A DNA stretch of 64,000 nucleotides from Paramacrobiotus metropolitanus (taxonomy: Eukaryota > Tardigrada > Eutardigrada > Parachela > Macrobiotidae). Made by a program: the position numbers and the translations under genes. This document shows, piece by piece, positions 53,776-64,000 of the stretch (positions are counted from its first letter, which is position 1; each line of letters opens with the position of its first letter). The notes beneath the pieces are model-generated. The model saw nothing but the letters and a program-made list of their open reading frames with translations, searched no databases and had not been told where the DNA came from. The stretch covers positions 1,116,001 to 1,180,000 of the forward strand of contig NW_026570246.1 of assembly GCF_019649055.1 (NCBI RefSeq), in the 5' to 3' direction.

Positions 53776-55861
53776 TTAAGCTTCCTTAAACTGGATGAAA
53801 CGGTGAAACTCTTTCGTCGATGTTCCCTGGTCACTCAGCGCCAGCTTGATCTCATTTTCCATCCGCGCAGCTGCTTGGTGAAATTTCCCCTGGTCACCGT
53901 GGCGGAATTCGCCGACTTGTTTCAGGGCAGCAGTAATTTCCTCCGCTGGAACCACTCGTTCCGGTTTCAGTCCCGTTCCCGGGATGAACTGTCCAAGACC
54001 TTTTCGCGCCAGCATTTTGCCAATATCCAGCTGATCGGCAAACATCGGAAAGCACACCAAAGGAACGCCACAGCTCAGACTTTCCAGCGTTCCATTCCAT
54101 CCGCAATGACTGAGCATTACGCTGGTGGCCGGAGAAGCCAGGATTTCTTTTTGCGGTGCCCAAGGTACTATCAGAAATTTAGCTTTCGCTTCATTGGATA
54201 TTAGTTCCGGTGGAACATGCTGCTCGTGTCCGGCTTTCAAGGACCAGATGCACGGTTGATCAACCATCAACAAAGCTTTTCCTGTGGAAAATAAATTCTT
54301 TACATATTCCCATTAATACATTCTTTACATATTCCCATTAAGAATTTATTCCTTCAGCACCAAATACAAGATACTCCATATAGTCCCATACAATAGGTTA
54401 ATTATTAATAAATAATAACAGTATGCCGGTAATATTATTTTCGCAATGTTTTCTGTTAATTCATTTAAATTTATTGCTGTTTTTGATTATTGTGAAAATA
54501 AATATATGTCATTCTTGGATAGTTTTTAAATGGCAATGGTTATAGCTTTTGTTCGCCAATATTAACGATTATAATCAAACACCAACCGATTTCGTTTATC
54601 TGTTCGGGTTGTGGAACCGTTGCCGAGCCGAAGGAAACATAAATAACCGATCTCTTGTCTTTATCCCCTAACCACTTCTCCACTTCCGTCTGTCCAGTGC
54701 ATTTTACTTCGGGAATAAACGGACCCAAGCAGTAGATCGCGGCTTTACTATCCTTCATCCGCGGATCCTGTAGAAATAAATCCAAATCCTCTTGGTCGAT
54801 GGCCCGGAAGGAATTGCAAACAATGCCGTCCACATCCGGAAGAAACTGACCAATCGGCAGAAATAGCTCCAAAATGCCCGCCATCTGCCCGACCACAGGC
54901 TGGCCGACTTCGTCCGGAATGCGGTGAAAGTAATCGTGATCCTCCAGCGCCACAACCGGTGTTTTATCGTTCAACATCAGAAACCAACGTAATAATATGG
55001 CGGGAGGAGAATTAAAGTAGTAGTATAATATACCGGGGATTTTGTTCCGCATCACGGCTCCTGTTAGGAACATATCGAACAGAATAACATCCACGACGGG
55101 CAGCGATTGTCCGGTACATAAATGCAATTTTTTGTTGCCGTTGCTTCGGGACTGCTGTGTGTTAATGTCTTTCAGGACTGTTTCTACTCCTGGACAGATT
55201 ACGTGGTTAAAATTATCGAAGGCTTCTTTCATATTGTTGGCATGAAATCCACTCTGCAATTGTTACAAAAACAATGCGTGCATTTTTTAAGACTAATCAG
55301 TAAATTAAAGGTGCAATTTATATAAAGCTAGCAAATAAGTACGTTCGAATTCGTATAAAGCGCATATCTATAATTATTATATTGATTGTTTTACATTCAC
55401 ACATATGCAATAAATTATATCAACCTAAATTGAATTTATATATACCTCAGCATCATTACCAGCAAGAAATACGAGTTAGACATTCAAATAAGAATGCGAA
55501 AATAGGTTTAAGTTTTAGTAATGGCTGCACTTTAATGTTTGTAAAAAAGCAATAAAGTATAGCGTGACGCTCCAGTATAATATTATTTTGTATAGTACCG
55601 TAGTATGATACAGTTATACAAGTAGTTATCGTTACGTTACATTGGCTCCGTCCTCGATGTGGAACAGCGTCACGTCTTCGCCGGACTGCACCGAGAGAAT
55701 TCCCGCTCCTGCAGACTTTGAGCTTGGCTTTTGGATACGGCAAATGTTACTGTGTGAAAATGACCAATTCTTCGCGATAATTCCAGCAATGGAATCATAT
55801 GTCCATGGGCAGGAACATTGAGCACCAGCACGTGTTTTCGCTTCGTAGAACTTTCCGCCAT
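53776..55861 (-). CDS. Plant-type family 1 UDP-glycosyltransferase (one apparent frame break)
   Basis: Transfers sugar from a UDP-sugar to small lipophilic acceptors, by family. Exons in transcript order: 55861-55641, 55253-54587, 54281-53776, about 464 residues. The 44-residue PSPG box at 54162-54031 starts WAPQKEILASPA, contains SHCGWNGTLESL and ends in ADQ, as in plant enzymes. Animal UGTs instead carry a THGGxxS-type signature. The N-terminus has VPAHGHMIPLLELSRRI with the His of the plant acceptor site. RSVIYVSFGSATVP precedes the linker. There is no signal peptide and no C-terminal TM segment, unlike ER-bound animal UGTs, so the protein should be cytosolic. In exon 1 the frame moves by one base near the CCC run at 55702-55704, after QSLQER and before ILSVQSGEDVTLF. 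Introns show it is a resident nuclear gene. Confidence 0.8.
54295..54341. repeat. 22-bp tandem duplication in UGT intron 2
   Basis: A 22-base word (starting ATTCTTTACATATTCCC) occurs at 54295-54316 and again identically at 54320-54341, a 25-base period. It lies 14 bases from the exon 3 acceptor. Confidence 0.75.
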
Positions 55862-57280
55862 GATTAGGTCTTGACACTTTATTTCGAAATAGGACTAAAC
55901 GAAAATATGTTGAAATACAAAACTAATATGGACAATTTCCGTAATCAAGTGTGCACTAATAGTCGCGTGGCTACTTAGTATCTGACAGTGAAGTATGAAG
56001 GAAAATTTTAAGTTTTTTTTGACTTGCACCACATTACACACTTGCAGACATTCTGCAAATCGGCAGTTTTAAACGAGGCTACAGTTTACACACCATGCAG
56101 TGCTAATAACCGCCGCTAGCGCGAATCAGCTGAAATTTTGCTTGAATGATGTTTTTTCCTGAATGATGTCTGTACGGCGAATACAGTACGTTGATCATCT
56201 GACGGTGCACTACGCGCTAACGTCTTATAGCCGGCATGTTTAAGTTCGTTGCTGGTACCCGCTCTTTGAACTTGTATTTCATCCAGCTTGCAAGCTTTAC
56301 ATTCGGATTCCGACCATTTTTAAACATGGACAACGTTATCCATTACATGTACAGTACGGTAGATTCAAGCAGATAAAAATTAATAATCAGCTTTATTTAA
56401 CACGTACGTACAATATTGTTCTCATGATTTGCTGAAATAAGTGTACAAGTAGCAGCACCACAAATACCGAAGCAGCTTTACATTTTGTCGCGCGTACAGA
56501 CAATAACGTTTGAATTTCAGTTGGCACATTCTTTAACTGCAATAAATATTAAAAAAACTGCATTAAGCACTAACAAGCGCCTATAGAATTTTAATTGGTT
56601 ATTAAATTGCACAAAGTTCGGGAATCAGTCATATGAAGGAAACAAGGCAACTGATGAAACTCTCGATTTGTCATAGCACATATTAAGGAATCTGGTTCAT
56701 TATTTATAAAACATAAGTAAATTTCGGTAATGGACTGTAAATTGAAGCTGCACAAGGCGGCTTGCAATGCCGCAAGCTAACATAATCGGCATTTTATTGC
56801 AAAAGAATTCACCGTACTGGTGTTTGTAATTTGTTTTGATTTAATTTTTATGTTCTTTGTGTGCTCCCTACCGGTTACACATACCAGTACCATTTTTTAC
56901 ATTTTAAAAAGTTACGTTGGACACGGTCGGGTAGCTTCAGATGAGTTGTGTTTTATTTCAGGCTTCTCGTGTGCAACTGCGAATCAATATCCATAGTTTA
57001 TACTACTTATTTGCATACGCAATTGTACGGCATATTCGGTTACTTAAAATTAATTAATGCAATACAGCATACAGGATCATGATACAGAATTAGTTATGTA
57101 ATCTTGTGAGGAAACTTAAATTTCTATAAGAAACTGAGGCTTGAATCTGCCAGCAAACTGTAGTAAGAGTGTTCGTATCACTTCTGCAGCACGAATGTGC
57201 GGTAATTATTATTGCTTATGAGTATGTATACAATAATATTCGAGTAAAACAGAGGCTTATAGCAGACCAAATGCAGATTT
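55862..57280. other. Intergenic region between UGT and bagpipe
   Basis: About 1.4 kb holding the UGT promoter side and the bagpipe 3' flank. A minus-strand AATAAA (TTTATT on +) lies near 56392. No supported coding frame. Confidence 0.4.
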
Positions 57281-58797
57281 CTAAGTCAAAAACTGTTCAC
57301 AGTGCTGCATCCACCAACGAGAATGACCAATCCATTCCTGCATAAGAGGACATGGATAAATTATCCCGGGATGTGGCAAGTCGTCAGGGTGACACACTAG
57401 CTGATTGTTGTGCATAATCAGCCTGATTTGTGCCCGGCGGGCAGTCGGCGGAACGTGCACATGGCTGGCCGTCACTGTATCTGTAACTTGCATTTGCTTC
57501 CGCTTGGTCTTATATCGGCGATTCTGAAAAGGGTCATTGTAATAATAATAATAATAATAATAATAATGCAGATACATTAAATCGTTTTTTAAATGAATTT
57601 CAAAATCAACTTAAAACTTTACAATGAACTTACTCAACTTTATGTTAATTTTTTGTCCAAACGAAGAACATGTCATAGCTTTGAGACTCCTACAACTTTA
57701 GTGCTTTATCGCTTATATTGTTACAATTATTATTAAAACTGATAAACGAGCAAATGAAAGTTTCTAAAGCTATTAGTGTTACTTGTTACTGTTTGAGTAC
57801 TGGTTACAGTAACAAAATGATGTTTTAAACAACGCTGGTTTCACCCGAGGATTGTGCGATTTCGGCTTACCTGAAACCAAATTTTAATCTGGGTTTCCGT
57901 TAGGGATAGGGCTGCTGCAAGCTCCGCTCTTTCTGGACCAGATAAATAGCGCTGATGACTAAAGCGACGCTCTAACTCAAAAACTTGCGCATGGGAAAAT
58001 GCGGCGCGAGAACGCTTTTTTCTGGGCTTTGTCGAATGTACGAGCGGACCAGCTTCGAGATCTGAATGGCTTTTGCATTTTCTTCCTAAAATAATTTTCA
58101 ACTTTTACCACATTTATACAAAACTCTGATATTAACAGTAATAAAATTCAGTGGTCGCAAATTTTTTAAACAGACTTTACAATCGCATCCTTACAACACT
58201 GAAAACAAACCCTAAAATAAACTGGTACTGAGAAAAATTTATATATTTAAAATTTAAATAGCAGATTTTAGTGTGAAGGATCAAAGTTCCAACTAAGTTT
58301 ATAGATGTGCGTGAATCAGGTTCAATTTGAACAATCCTCTTATGCATCTTGTACTGCCATATTAGCTATAGCAGAAGCGAAAGCCATATTAACTACATCA
58401 GACAAGCAGACAAATCTACAAAGGTCACGGTGTACTACACGGATATGTGGTATGACTGCCATGTCCATATTAAAGTCCGCCGTTCAGTGCCTTCATGCAA
58501 ACATGTTCACCTACCCAGACTTTTGTTTAGAAATTTATCAGGAGAATCCAGTTTTTCGTGTTCCTTCATCATATCGTCGGGTAGTACACTGACGCCTGAC
58601 TGATATTCATCATCCGAAAGGTTGCTGTAACAATCGTCCATGTCGCCCAGCATGTCAGTAGTTCTCCGCTGATTTGGATTCTCAGTTTTAGGGATGGAAG
58701 TGACATCGCTGCTCAAAGATTTCCTACCCGGCACACCAGTGATGAATTCATCAAGAATATCGCTTATCCGAAATGATATTTTGCTGCTGGTCTCCAT
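57281..58797 (-). CDS. bap: NK3/bagpipe (Nkx3-type) homeobox transcription factor
   Basis: NK-class homeodomain protein; in flies it specifies visceral mesoderm. Exons in transcript order: 58797-58515, 58085-57871, 57523-57281, phases 1 and 0, giving 246 residues. The N-terminal TN/Eh1-like motif reads [11 protein letters not shown]. The homeodomain reads [50 protein letters not shown], then [11 protein letters not shown] after the intron. [20 protein letters not shown] is characteristic of NK3/Nkx3. The intron splits Gln50 from Asn51 exactly as in the Msx gene of this window. The short C-terminus ends QHCEQFLT and matches nothing I know. The ATG at 58797 opens just before the TN motif. Confidence 0.93.
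57541..57567. repeat. (AAT)9 microsatellite near the bagpipe intron 2 acceptor
   Basis: Nine uninterrupted AAT units on + (ATT on the transcript strand), starting 18 bases upstream of the exon 3 border at 57523. Length variation here would alter the pyrimidine/branch-point zone of the intron. Confidence 0.85.
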
Positions 58798-61249
58798 TGA
58801 GAAAACATACCAGAGGAATATCCGATGAAATTTAGACGCGGGTAGGTATAACTTTACTAATGGTTAGGTCAATGCAGCTTTGACGGCTAAATCGTCCACT
58901 AAATTTTCGCAGATTTTATTGAAGAGCAACATGTTAGCATTTTTGCATCCTAACAGTAAGAGTGGGATGTTGCTGTGGAAGACAAGAGCAATCTGCTCAT
59001 GTTCACCAATCAGCCTTCCGCTGTCTGTCACCAAGTCTGCTTAGAATAACCGGGAATGTGTGCTGAAATGTGTGGCAGCTTCATTATGATTGGTTGATTT
59101 TATCCAAAAAGTACAAGGTTCTGTAACTTCCTAACTACGGATGCTGTACAGGCCCGATATAACGATTATCGTCTACTTTGAATTTTGCAGTAGTCTGATA
59201 TGACGTATTGAAAGCTCGATCGTAAGAAGTTGCAGAAACATACGCATATTGAAAACAAATTAGCAGTATTGAATAACCAAACGAGAACAGCAGGTCGAGC
59301 ATAGATGGAGATTACTTTCCGCCGGTACTTTTATTTTTTTGTCTCTGGACATGTACATAATAAGAGCACGAGAACAATCAGCCGACTATTGTGTGTCCCA
59401 AAATCGCATACTTCCACATGGAGAAACGTCGAATTTGGACGGATAATACAAAAAAATATCCGTTGCAGCAGTCAGGTTTTTAGAGAACGCATAGCAATTA
59501 AATGTTTTAAATTAAATTTTTTAATCTGTTGCCTTGTTGGTTCACGCTACCTTTTGTCAAATTTGGCTATTTCCGTGTTACGTGAATTTCTTAAAGGAAG
59601 TGGCAAGTTACCGGCAAAAATTATTGTAATTTTACAATTACGTCTCTTCTGTTTTGCTTTAGTTTTTAAATATCACGGCGTTGGTACGCAAAATATACTC
59701 GTACAGAAACTTTTTCTTGTCGTATTTCGATGCATTTTTAGCACACAAAATATTAACGAAAAGTGACAGATGCTGCATAATGATAACACCTTTAAATCTG
59801 AAACAATAAGAATCGAAACAATTCAGATATCTTGGCATCGCACCAAATTTGGCGAAAACATTAACTGATCTGTCAACGATAATATTAGGACACTGAATGA
59901 ACGCATTGCATTATTATGAAATTATGGTGGACAAGAAGACCCTTTGAACGGGACCACACGAGAGTGCTCTCAAATGTCTTTAGAGAACAAATGCCGGATA
60001 AATGCTTTTAAGATTATTCATCATGATGCAACACTTAGAATTAAATTATGGCCGGCGATAGCGTACACACAGAGAGAGATGTTATGGTTAGGGAATAAAC
60101 TGGAGCGCAATTAGATGAATAGGCTAACAGCGGGAGCCGTCCACAGCAATTGACCACTTTGTGCGAACATGACGATTGCCCACAATAGATGTTACTTAAC
60201 CATTAGGAAGCAGAATGGGAGACAAGTGAACATAAGAGCAGTAAATTGTGCGCCGCAGCAAATTATGGCCTGAAAAGCTAAGTGCACGCATATGGAATAG
60301 AGTAAAATTTAAATTAATATCCGTGTTGCCAGAGCATGTGTTTATTTTAGGATGGAAGCCGCGGAGAAAATTGCAGAGACAGACTCAGATGTCTAAAGTA
60401 AATAGACAAGTCTTTAATCGACATGGGCCACCGTTGGTGTATTCCATGTAGATGTGTGCAGTAATGTATGTTTTGACTAGATTGAATGGCATTTATTCTT
60501 TAAAACTGTAAGTTCTGCTTCGTAATTGTGCTGCACTGGCTGGCCGATATTTTCAATATTTATGAAGACGAGTTTTCGAGGCAAAAGGTCAAAATTCATA
60601 TAACTTCAGGGTGATGGTGGTTGGCCCATGACTGCGGCACAGAACTGTCGCTTATTACCATACATCTAAACTAGAGCGTATATTAATTAAGTAAAATGTC
60701 TAAATATCTTCAAATGAAGTACGCTGAACAAAAAAAAATTAAAGTGTAAAATAATTAAATGAGGCTTGTCGGCACAGGAATACTCGTTTGGCTAGCAACT
60801 GTAAGGTAGCGATACGTACGAGTATGCGTGTAAGAAGTACATAAGGAGTTTGATCTACAGTATAAAAAGGACCAAAGTTAACATCGTATTTTGTTTGAAT
60901 TTTGACACAGATGCTGATATCGATGATCACTTTTAGTAATGGTCTACAGATACAGCTAAAAACGTTTGCATTAAGCTTCGTAGATGCAGATCGTTACTGC
61001 GACACCATAAGGATAGATAATTTAACACACAAAAGGCACATAACATTGTGCTTACTGCTTGCACATACAAAACATGCATCATCGCAATAATACCGAATAA
61101 CCACGTCAGAATATCATAATCAGCAAAAGAATTTCAAGCAGCTGTTTTGAAGGAGTGGTAAATATTGATCGCAAGAATATCGCTACGGTATTTTTTAGCT
61201 AGTGCTCACATAACCGGCAAGCCATTTACGGCATATTACTAACATTACC
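58798..61249. other. Intergenic region between divergent bagpipe and astacin-like genes
   Basis: About 2.45 kb containing both 5' flanks. A 153-codon + frame at 59305-59766 is Ile/Leu/Phe/Arg-rich, without domain or splice support, and is not called as a gene. Confidence 0.4.
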
Positions 61250-63574
61250 ATGTTCAAATTTAATTTTTATATTATATTCGTCTTTTATTTCGCGTGCTTA
61301 AATGCGTATGTAATCAACAGAGATCCTACATTTGGAGCATGGCCAAATCGGCTAGTGCCTTATGTTTTCAATCCAGGAGATTACAGCAGTAAGTTTATCA
61401 ACAGCTGATATTTCATAAGACTAGATAAATTTAAAATGTGTATAACTATTGCAATTTGATTTTTTACAAATGTAGAAATTATCAAAAAAGACCGGTGAAC
61501 CACAACCCTACAAACTTATTTGTGGTAAATTTGTATCTGTATAAAAAAAGTTTGCACTCTTAGGTAATGACATGCTGCTGATTCAGTCAGCTATGGCACA
61601 AATCAGTTCCGATACTGGCGGTTGCATTAACTGGCAAAACATTGGAATATTGGGAAATCCATTATATCCCGGACAAAATTTTGTCATAATCTCCAAAGCC
61701 GGAGGCCCCGGGTAAATTGACACTGCCTGGAAGTTAGACCATGACGATCTTTTTACCGAATTTTCAGGGCAGCCTCACCGACATGTTATTCGTATCCCGG
61801 GATGTTGGCTGCTCAGAATGGTGCCGGCCAGTATATGTCCATTCAGCCAGGAGCGGGAGGCTGTATGCAGAACAAGGCGCAGATAATGCGCTTGTTGTCG
61901 TACCTGCTGGAATTAAGACCGGAACACAATAAGCCTAATCGAGACACTTTTGTCACAACAAATCCGTCCGCTCTGAATATTGGTTCGTTTTCAGACCATT
62001 ACGCGACTACGTTGTTAGGGTCTAAAAATTAAACTGCTGTACAGTAAACAAACGCAATCATATATATATACAGTACGATGCTACACGCTAATCATAATTA
62101 CTGTTACTTTTATTGAAATTTTTTAAATTTTAGTTTTATAGGAGAATTGAAGAATTTACAGTGTTTAATTGTGATTGATTGTGATCGGTTCCCGTATAAT
62201 AATGTCGCATGACTTTAGTGAATTTAACATTGTATGTAAATTTCCAGCTGCGGCATCATCGGGTGTGTTCAACAGGATCACCAATGAATCGGCCATTATA
62301 TATAATTCAGCTGAATTTGATTACAATTCAATAACGCTTATTGATCCCTATACGTATAGTGGAACGGGCGCGCCAGTTATCACCTCCAAAGCTAACTTCC
62401 CGATTTATAATTCGGGACGGCTGAGTATCAGGGACTGCCAGGCACTTGCTTACATATACGGATGTAACTCTGCCAACTGCCAAGACGGTATGCAGTTCAA
62501 AAACAACTTGCATATTAATCATACGCTAACCAGTCAAATTTGGAAAAATTTTCACCCCGTGCTTTGGCATAGCTATAATAGGCTAGTAGCCTGCATTAAA
62601 GTATTGTATAATCCTGCATGTCTGCATTTTAGTTTATGGATCCAACAATGTAATCTTTGGTCAACCTGTTACAACAGTACCGTCAGTAACTGTGGTTCCC
62701 ACCGTTGCGCAAACTGGCTTATGCTCCCCAAATTTACAAATCAACGGTGCCTGGAATGATTATAGTCGGGGAAGAATTTATTACCTTAGCGGTAACTTGT
62801 TGTATGGCGTAAGCAGCCAGAACGGGCAGATCATGGAGAACGGTGTGCCGTTAACCAGTGTTTTCCCCAGTGCTCCCAACAATATTGTTTCTGGATACTA
62901 TCAAGCAGGATTAACGTATTTACTCGATTCGGTAATGTTGGAAATTCGCTTTGTGATTTTTTGTCTGATTTAGTCCAATCAAGCTTAAAGAAATATCCTG
63001 TTATACTATTTCAAAGAGTCATTATATTACCGGCTCTGTGTTTTTTAATTTCTTGCAGGTGGCTGCTAACTGCTGACGTTTTTTACAGAATGGAAATGTA
63101 TTTTTGTATCAAAACGGTAATCCCGTATCCCAATTGACGGGTGGATATACCAACATTCAGGGCGCATCAGCCTACGGAAACACTGCTAGTGCCACTAGCA
63201 ACATCAACGCTGTTGGAATTTACTGGGTGAACACAGGCCGATATATTGTTGTTACCGGCGTCCAGGGACAGTCGGCGGCTGTGACCTTAGCTTCGGTGTT
63301 CAGCTCCAACACGGCCGTATCCAGTGACCTAAACAACTATGGGATTCGGGAGATGTACAGCGTGACGGTAAACGGGCAGGAAAGATTAGTATTCCTGTAT
63401 CAACCTACGGACGGACGACCTTTACAGTACTTTGAAGCGGCGCCTTGTTCCACAACAACACTAGTGAATTCTTCCAACCAAGTTTGTTTAAACGTAAGCT
63501 CGTTAACCAGTTGGTCTACAGTTGAGGCCCGCCAGAAAAGGCTATACGATGGTAATTTTACTCTTAGGTTATGA
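61250..63574 (+). CDS. Secreted astacin-family pseudoprotease with a novel C-terminal domain
   Basis: Exons: 61250-61388, 61564-61711, 61768-61982, 62248-62487, 62633-62931, 63089-63574; phases agree and give 508 residues. Residues 1-19 (FNFYIIFVFYFACLNA) are a signal peptide. The astacin scaffold is clear: AWPNRLVPYVF; IQSAMAQISSDTGGCINW; CYSYPG; GCMQNKAQIMRLLSYLLELR then PEHNKPNRDTFV in place of the HExxHxxGFxHE helix; FDYNSITLIDPYTYS in place of the YDYxSIMHY Met-turn; LSIRDCQALAYIYGC at the end. All zinc-ligand His, the catalytic Glu, and the Met-turn Met and Tyr are lost, so it should be inactive. There is almost no propeptide. A Thr/Val-rich linker leads to about 250 residues of Gly/Asn/Tyr-rich repeats (RGRIYYLSGNLLYG, LTYLLDSNGNVFLYQNG) reminiscent of propeller or hemopexin blades. 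The exon 3 donor (GTTCGT at 61983) is weak and chosen by frame and homology. Confidence 0.75.
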
Positions 63575-63759
63575 ATAATCCCAGACCATTTTCCTCTACT
63601 ATTCCAATCTGCTCCAACCAAGGCTGACCGGATGTATATGTTGTTCAATGACAAGAATATATTGTCACGCTTACGGAATACCAAAAGTTGAGGCGCTGTT
63701 TTCTGATTGGGAAGGATGTTTCATTTAAATTTTATCTATGAAGCAATCGCTTTTATCTA

Positions 63760-63765
63760 AATAAA
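63760..63765 (+). terminator. Candidate poly(A) signal of the astacin-like gene
   Basis: AATAAA about 190 bases after the stop codon, a usual distance for a 3' UTR end. Confidence 0.5.
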
Positions 63766-64000
63766 AAATACACCGAGAGCTACGTTTGTCTGTACATAGT
63801 TATGCTATTACAGTAGCAATATGTGATCGTACAATTCATGTGTTACCTTTACGCTCGGGCCGCATAAGCTCTAAGAAAAATAGGGACTGATAAAACGGAC
63901 TACAACAATCAAAATACTCGTATATTTTGAGCCATTGTTACTGACTCCAAGGTATAATATTTTCTGATTGATCGAATAGGCCGGAAATTGTTAACTACAG
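63766..64000. other. Right edge, no supported feature
   Basis: Short 3' flank of the astacin-like gene. No coding frame or repeat is recognised. Confidence 0.4.

Noticed and set aside
53734-54204. 156-codon + frame opposite the UGT last exon
   Set aside because: It is the antisense shadow of the PSPG-box exon.
59305-59766. 153-codon + frame between bagpipe and the astacin-like gene
   Set aside because: Longest unexplained frame, but of low-information hydrophobic/basic composition, with no motif and no splice or promoter support.

Overview
The window is nuclear DNA from an invertebrate animal. Coding sequence is split into many short exons with GT/AG borders that keep reading frame. The gene content (one frazzled/UNC-40-type netrin receptor, an allatostatin-C/somatostatin-type receptor, gustatory-receptor-like seven-TM proteins, a Spindle-E/TDRD9 helicase) fits a protostome, most likely an ecdysozoan. 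A tardigrade is a reasonable guess, but the sequence alone does not settle it. No bacterial operons, tRNA or rRNA genes, CRISPR arrays or intact transposons were recognised.

Layout: 1-4525 is mostly non-coding, with one possible terminal exon at the left edge. 4526-16592 (+) is a nearly complete frazzled/DCC/neogenin gene: 4 Ig, 6 FN3, one TM, and cytoplasmic P1, P2 and P3 motifs. 17951-22285 (+) is a six-exon class A peptide GPCR. 23465-27887 (+) is a seven-exon TDRD9/Spindle-E helicase whose Tudor region is missing. Tail to tail with it, 28388-29476 (-) encodes an RNase D-like/EXD1-like protein. About 9.6 kb follow with no convincing gene. 39171-41550 (-) is the Msx homeobox gene. 47792-49797 and 50656-53130 (+) are two gustatory-receptor-like genes. 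53776-55861 (-) is a plant-type (PSPG-box) UDP-glycosyltransferase. 57281-58797 (-) is an NK3/bagpipe homeobox gene. 61250-63574 (+) is a secreted astacin-family protein that has lost its zinc-binding and catalytic residues.

Three themes stand out. First, two germline small-RNA-type genes (TDRD9-like and EXD1-like) are convergent neighbours. Second, Msx and bagpipe lie about 16 kb apart in the same orientation, which looks like a remnant of the ancestral NK homeobox cluster, now invaded by receptor and UGT genes. Third, two enzyme-derived genes have unexpected architecture: a Tudor-less helicase and a pseudo-astacin. Three otherwise intact genes (frazzled, the first receptor gene, the UGT) each carry one single-base frame inconsistency, and each can be placed at a homopolymer run. 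This points to assembly polishing errors more than to three independent pseudogenes.
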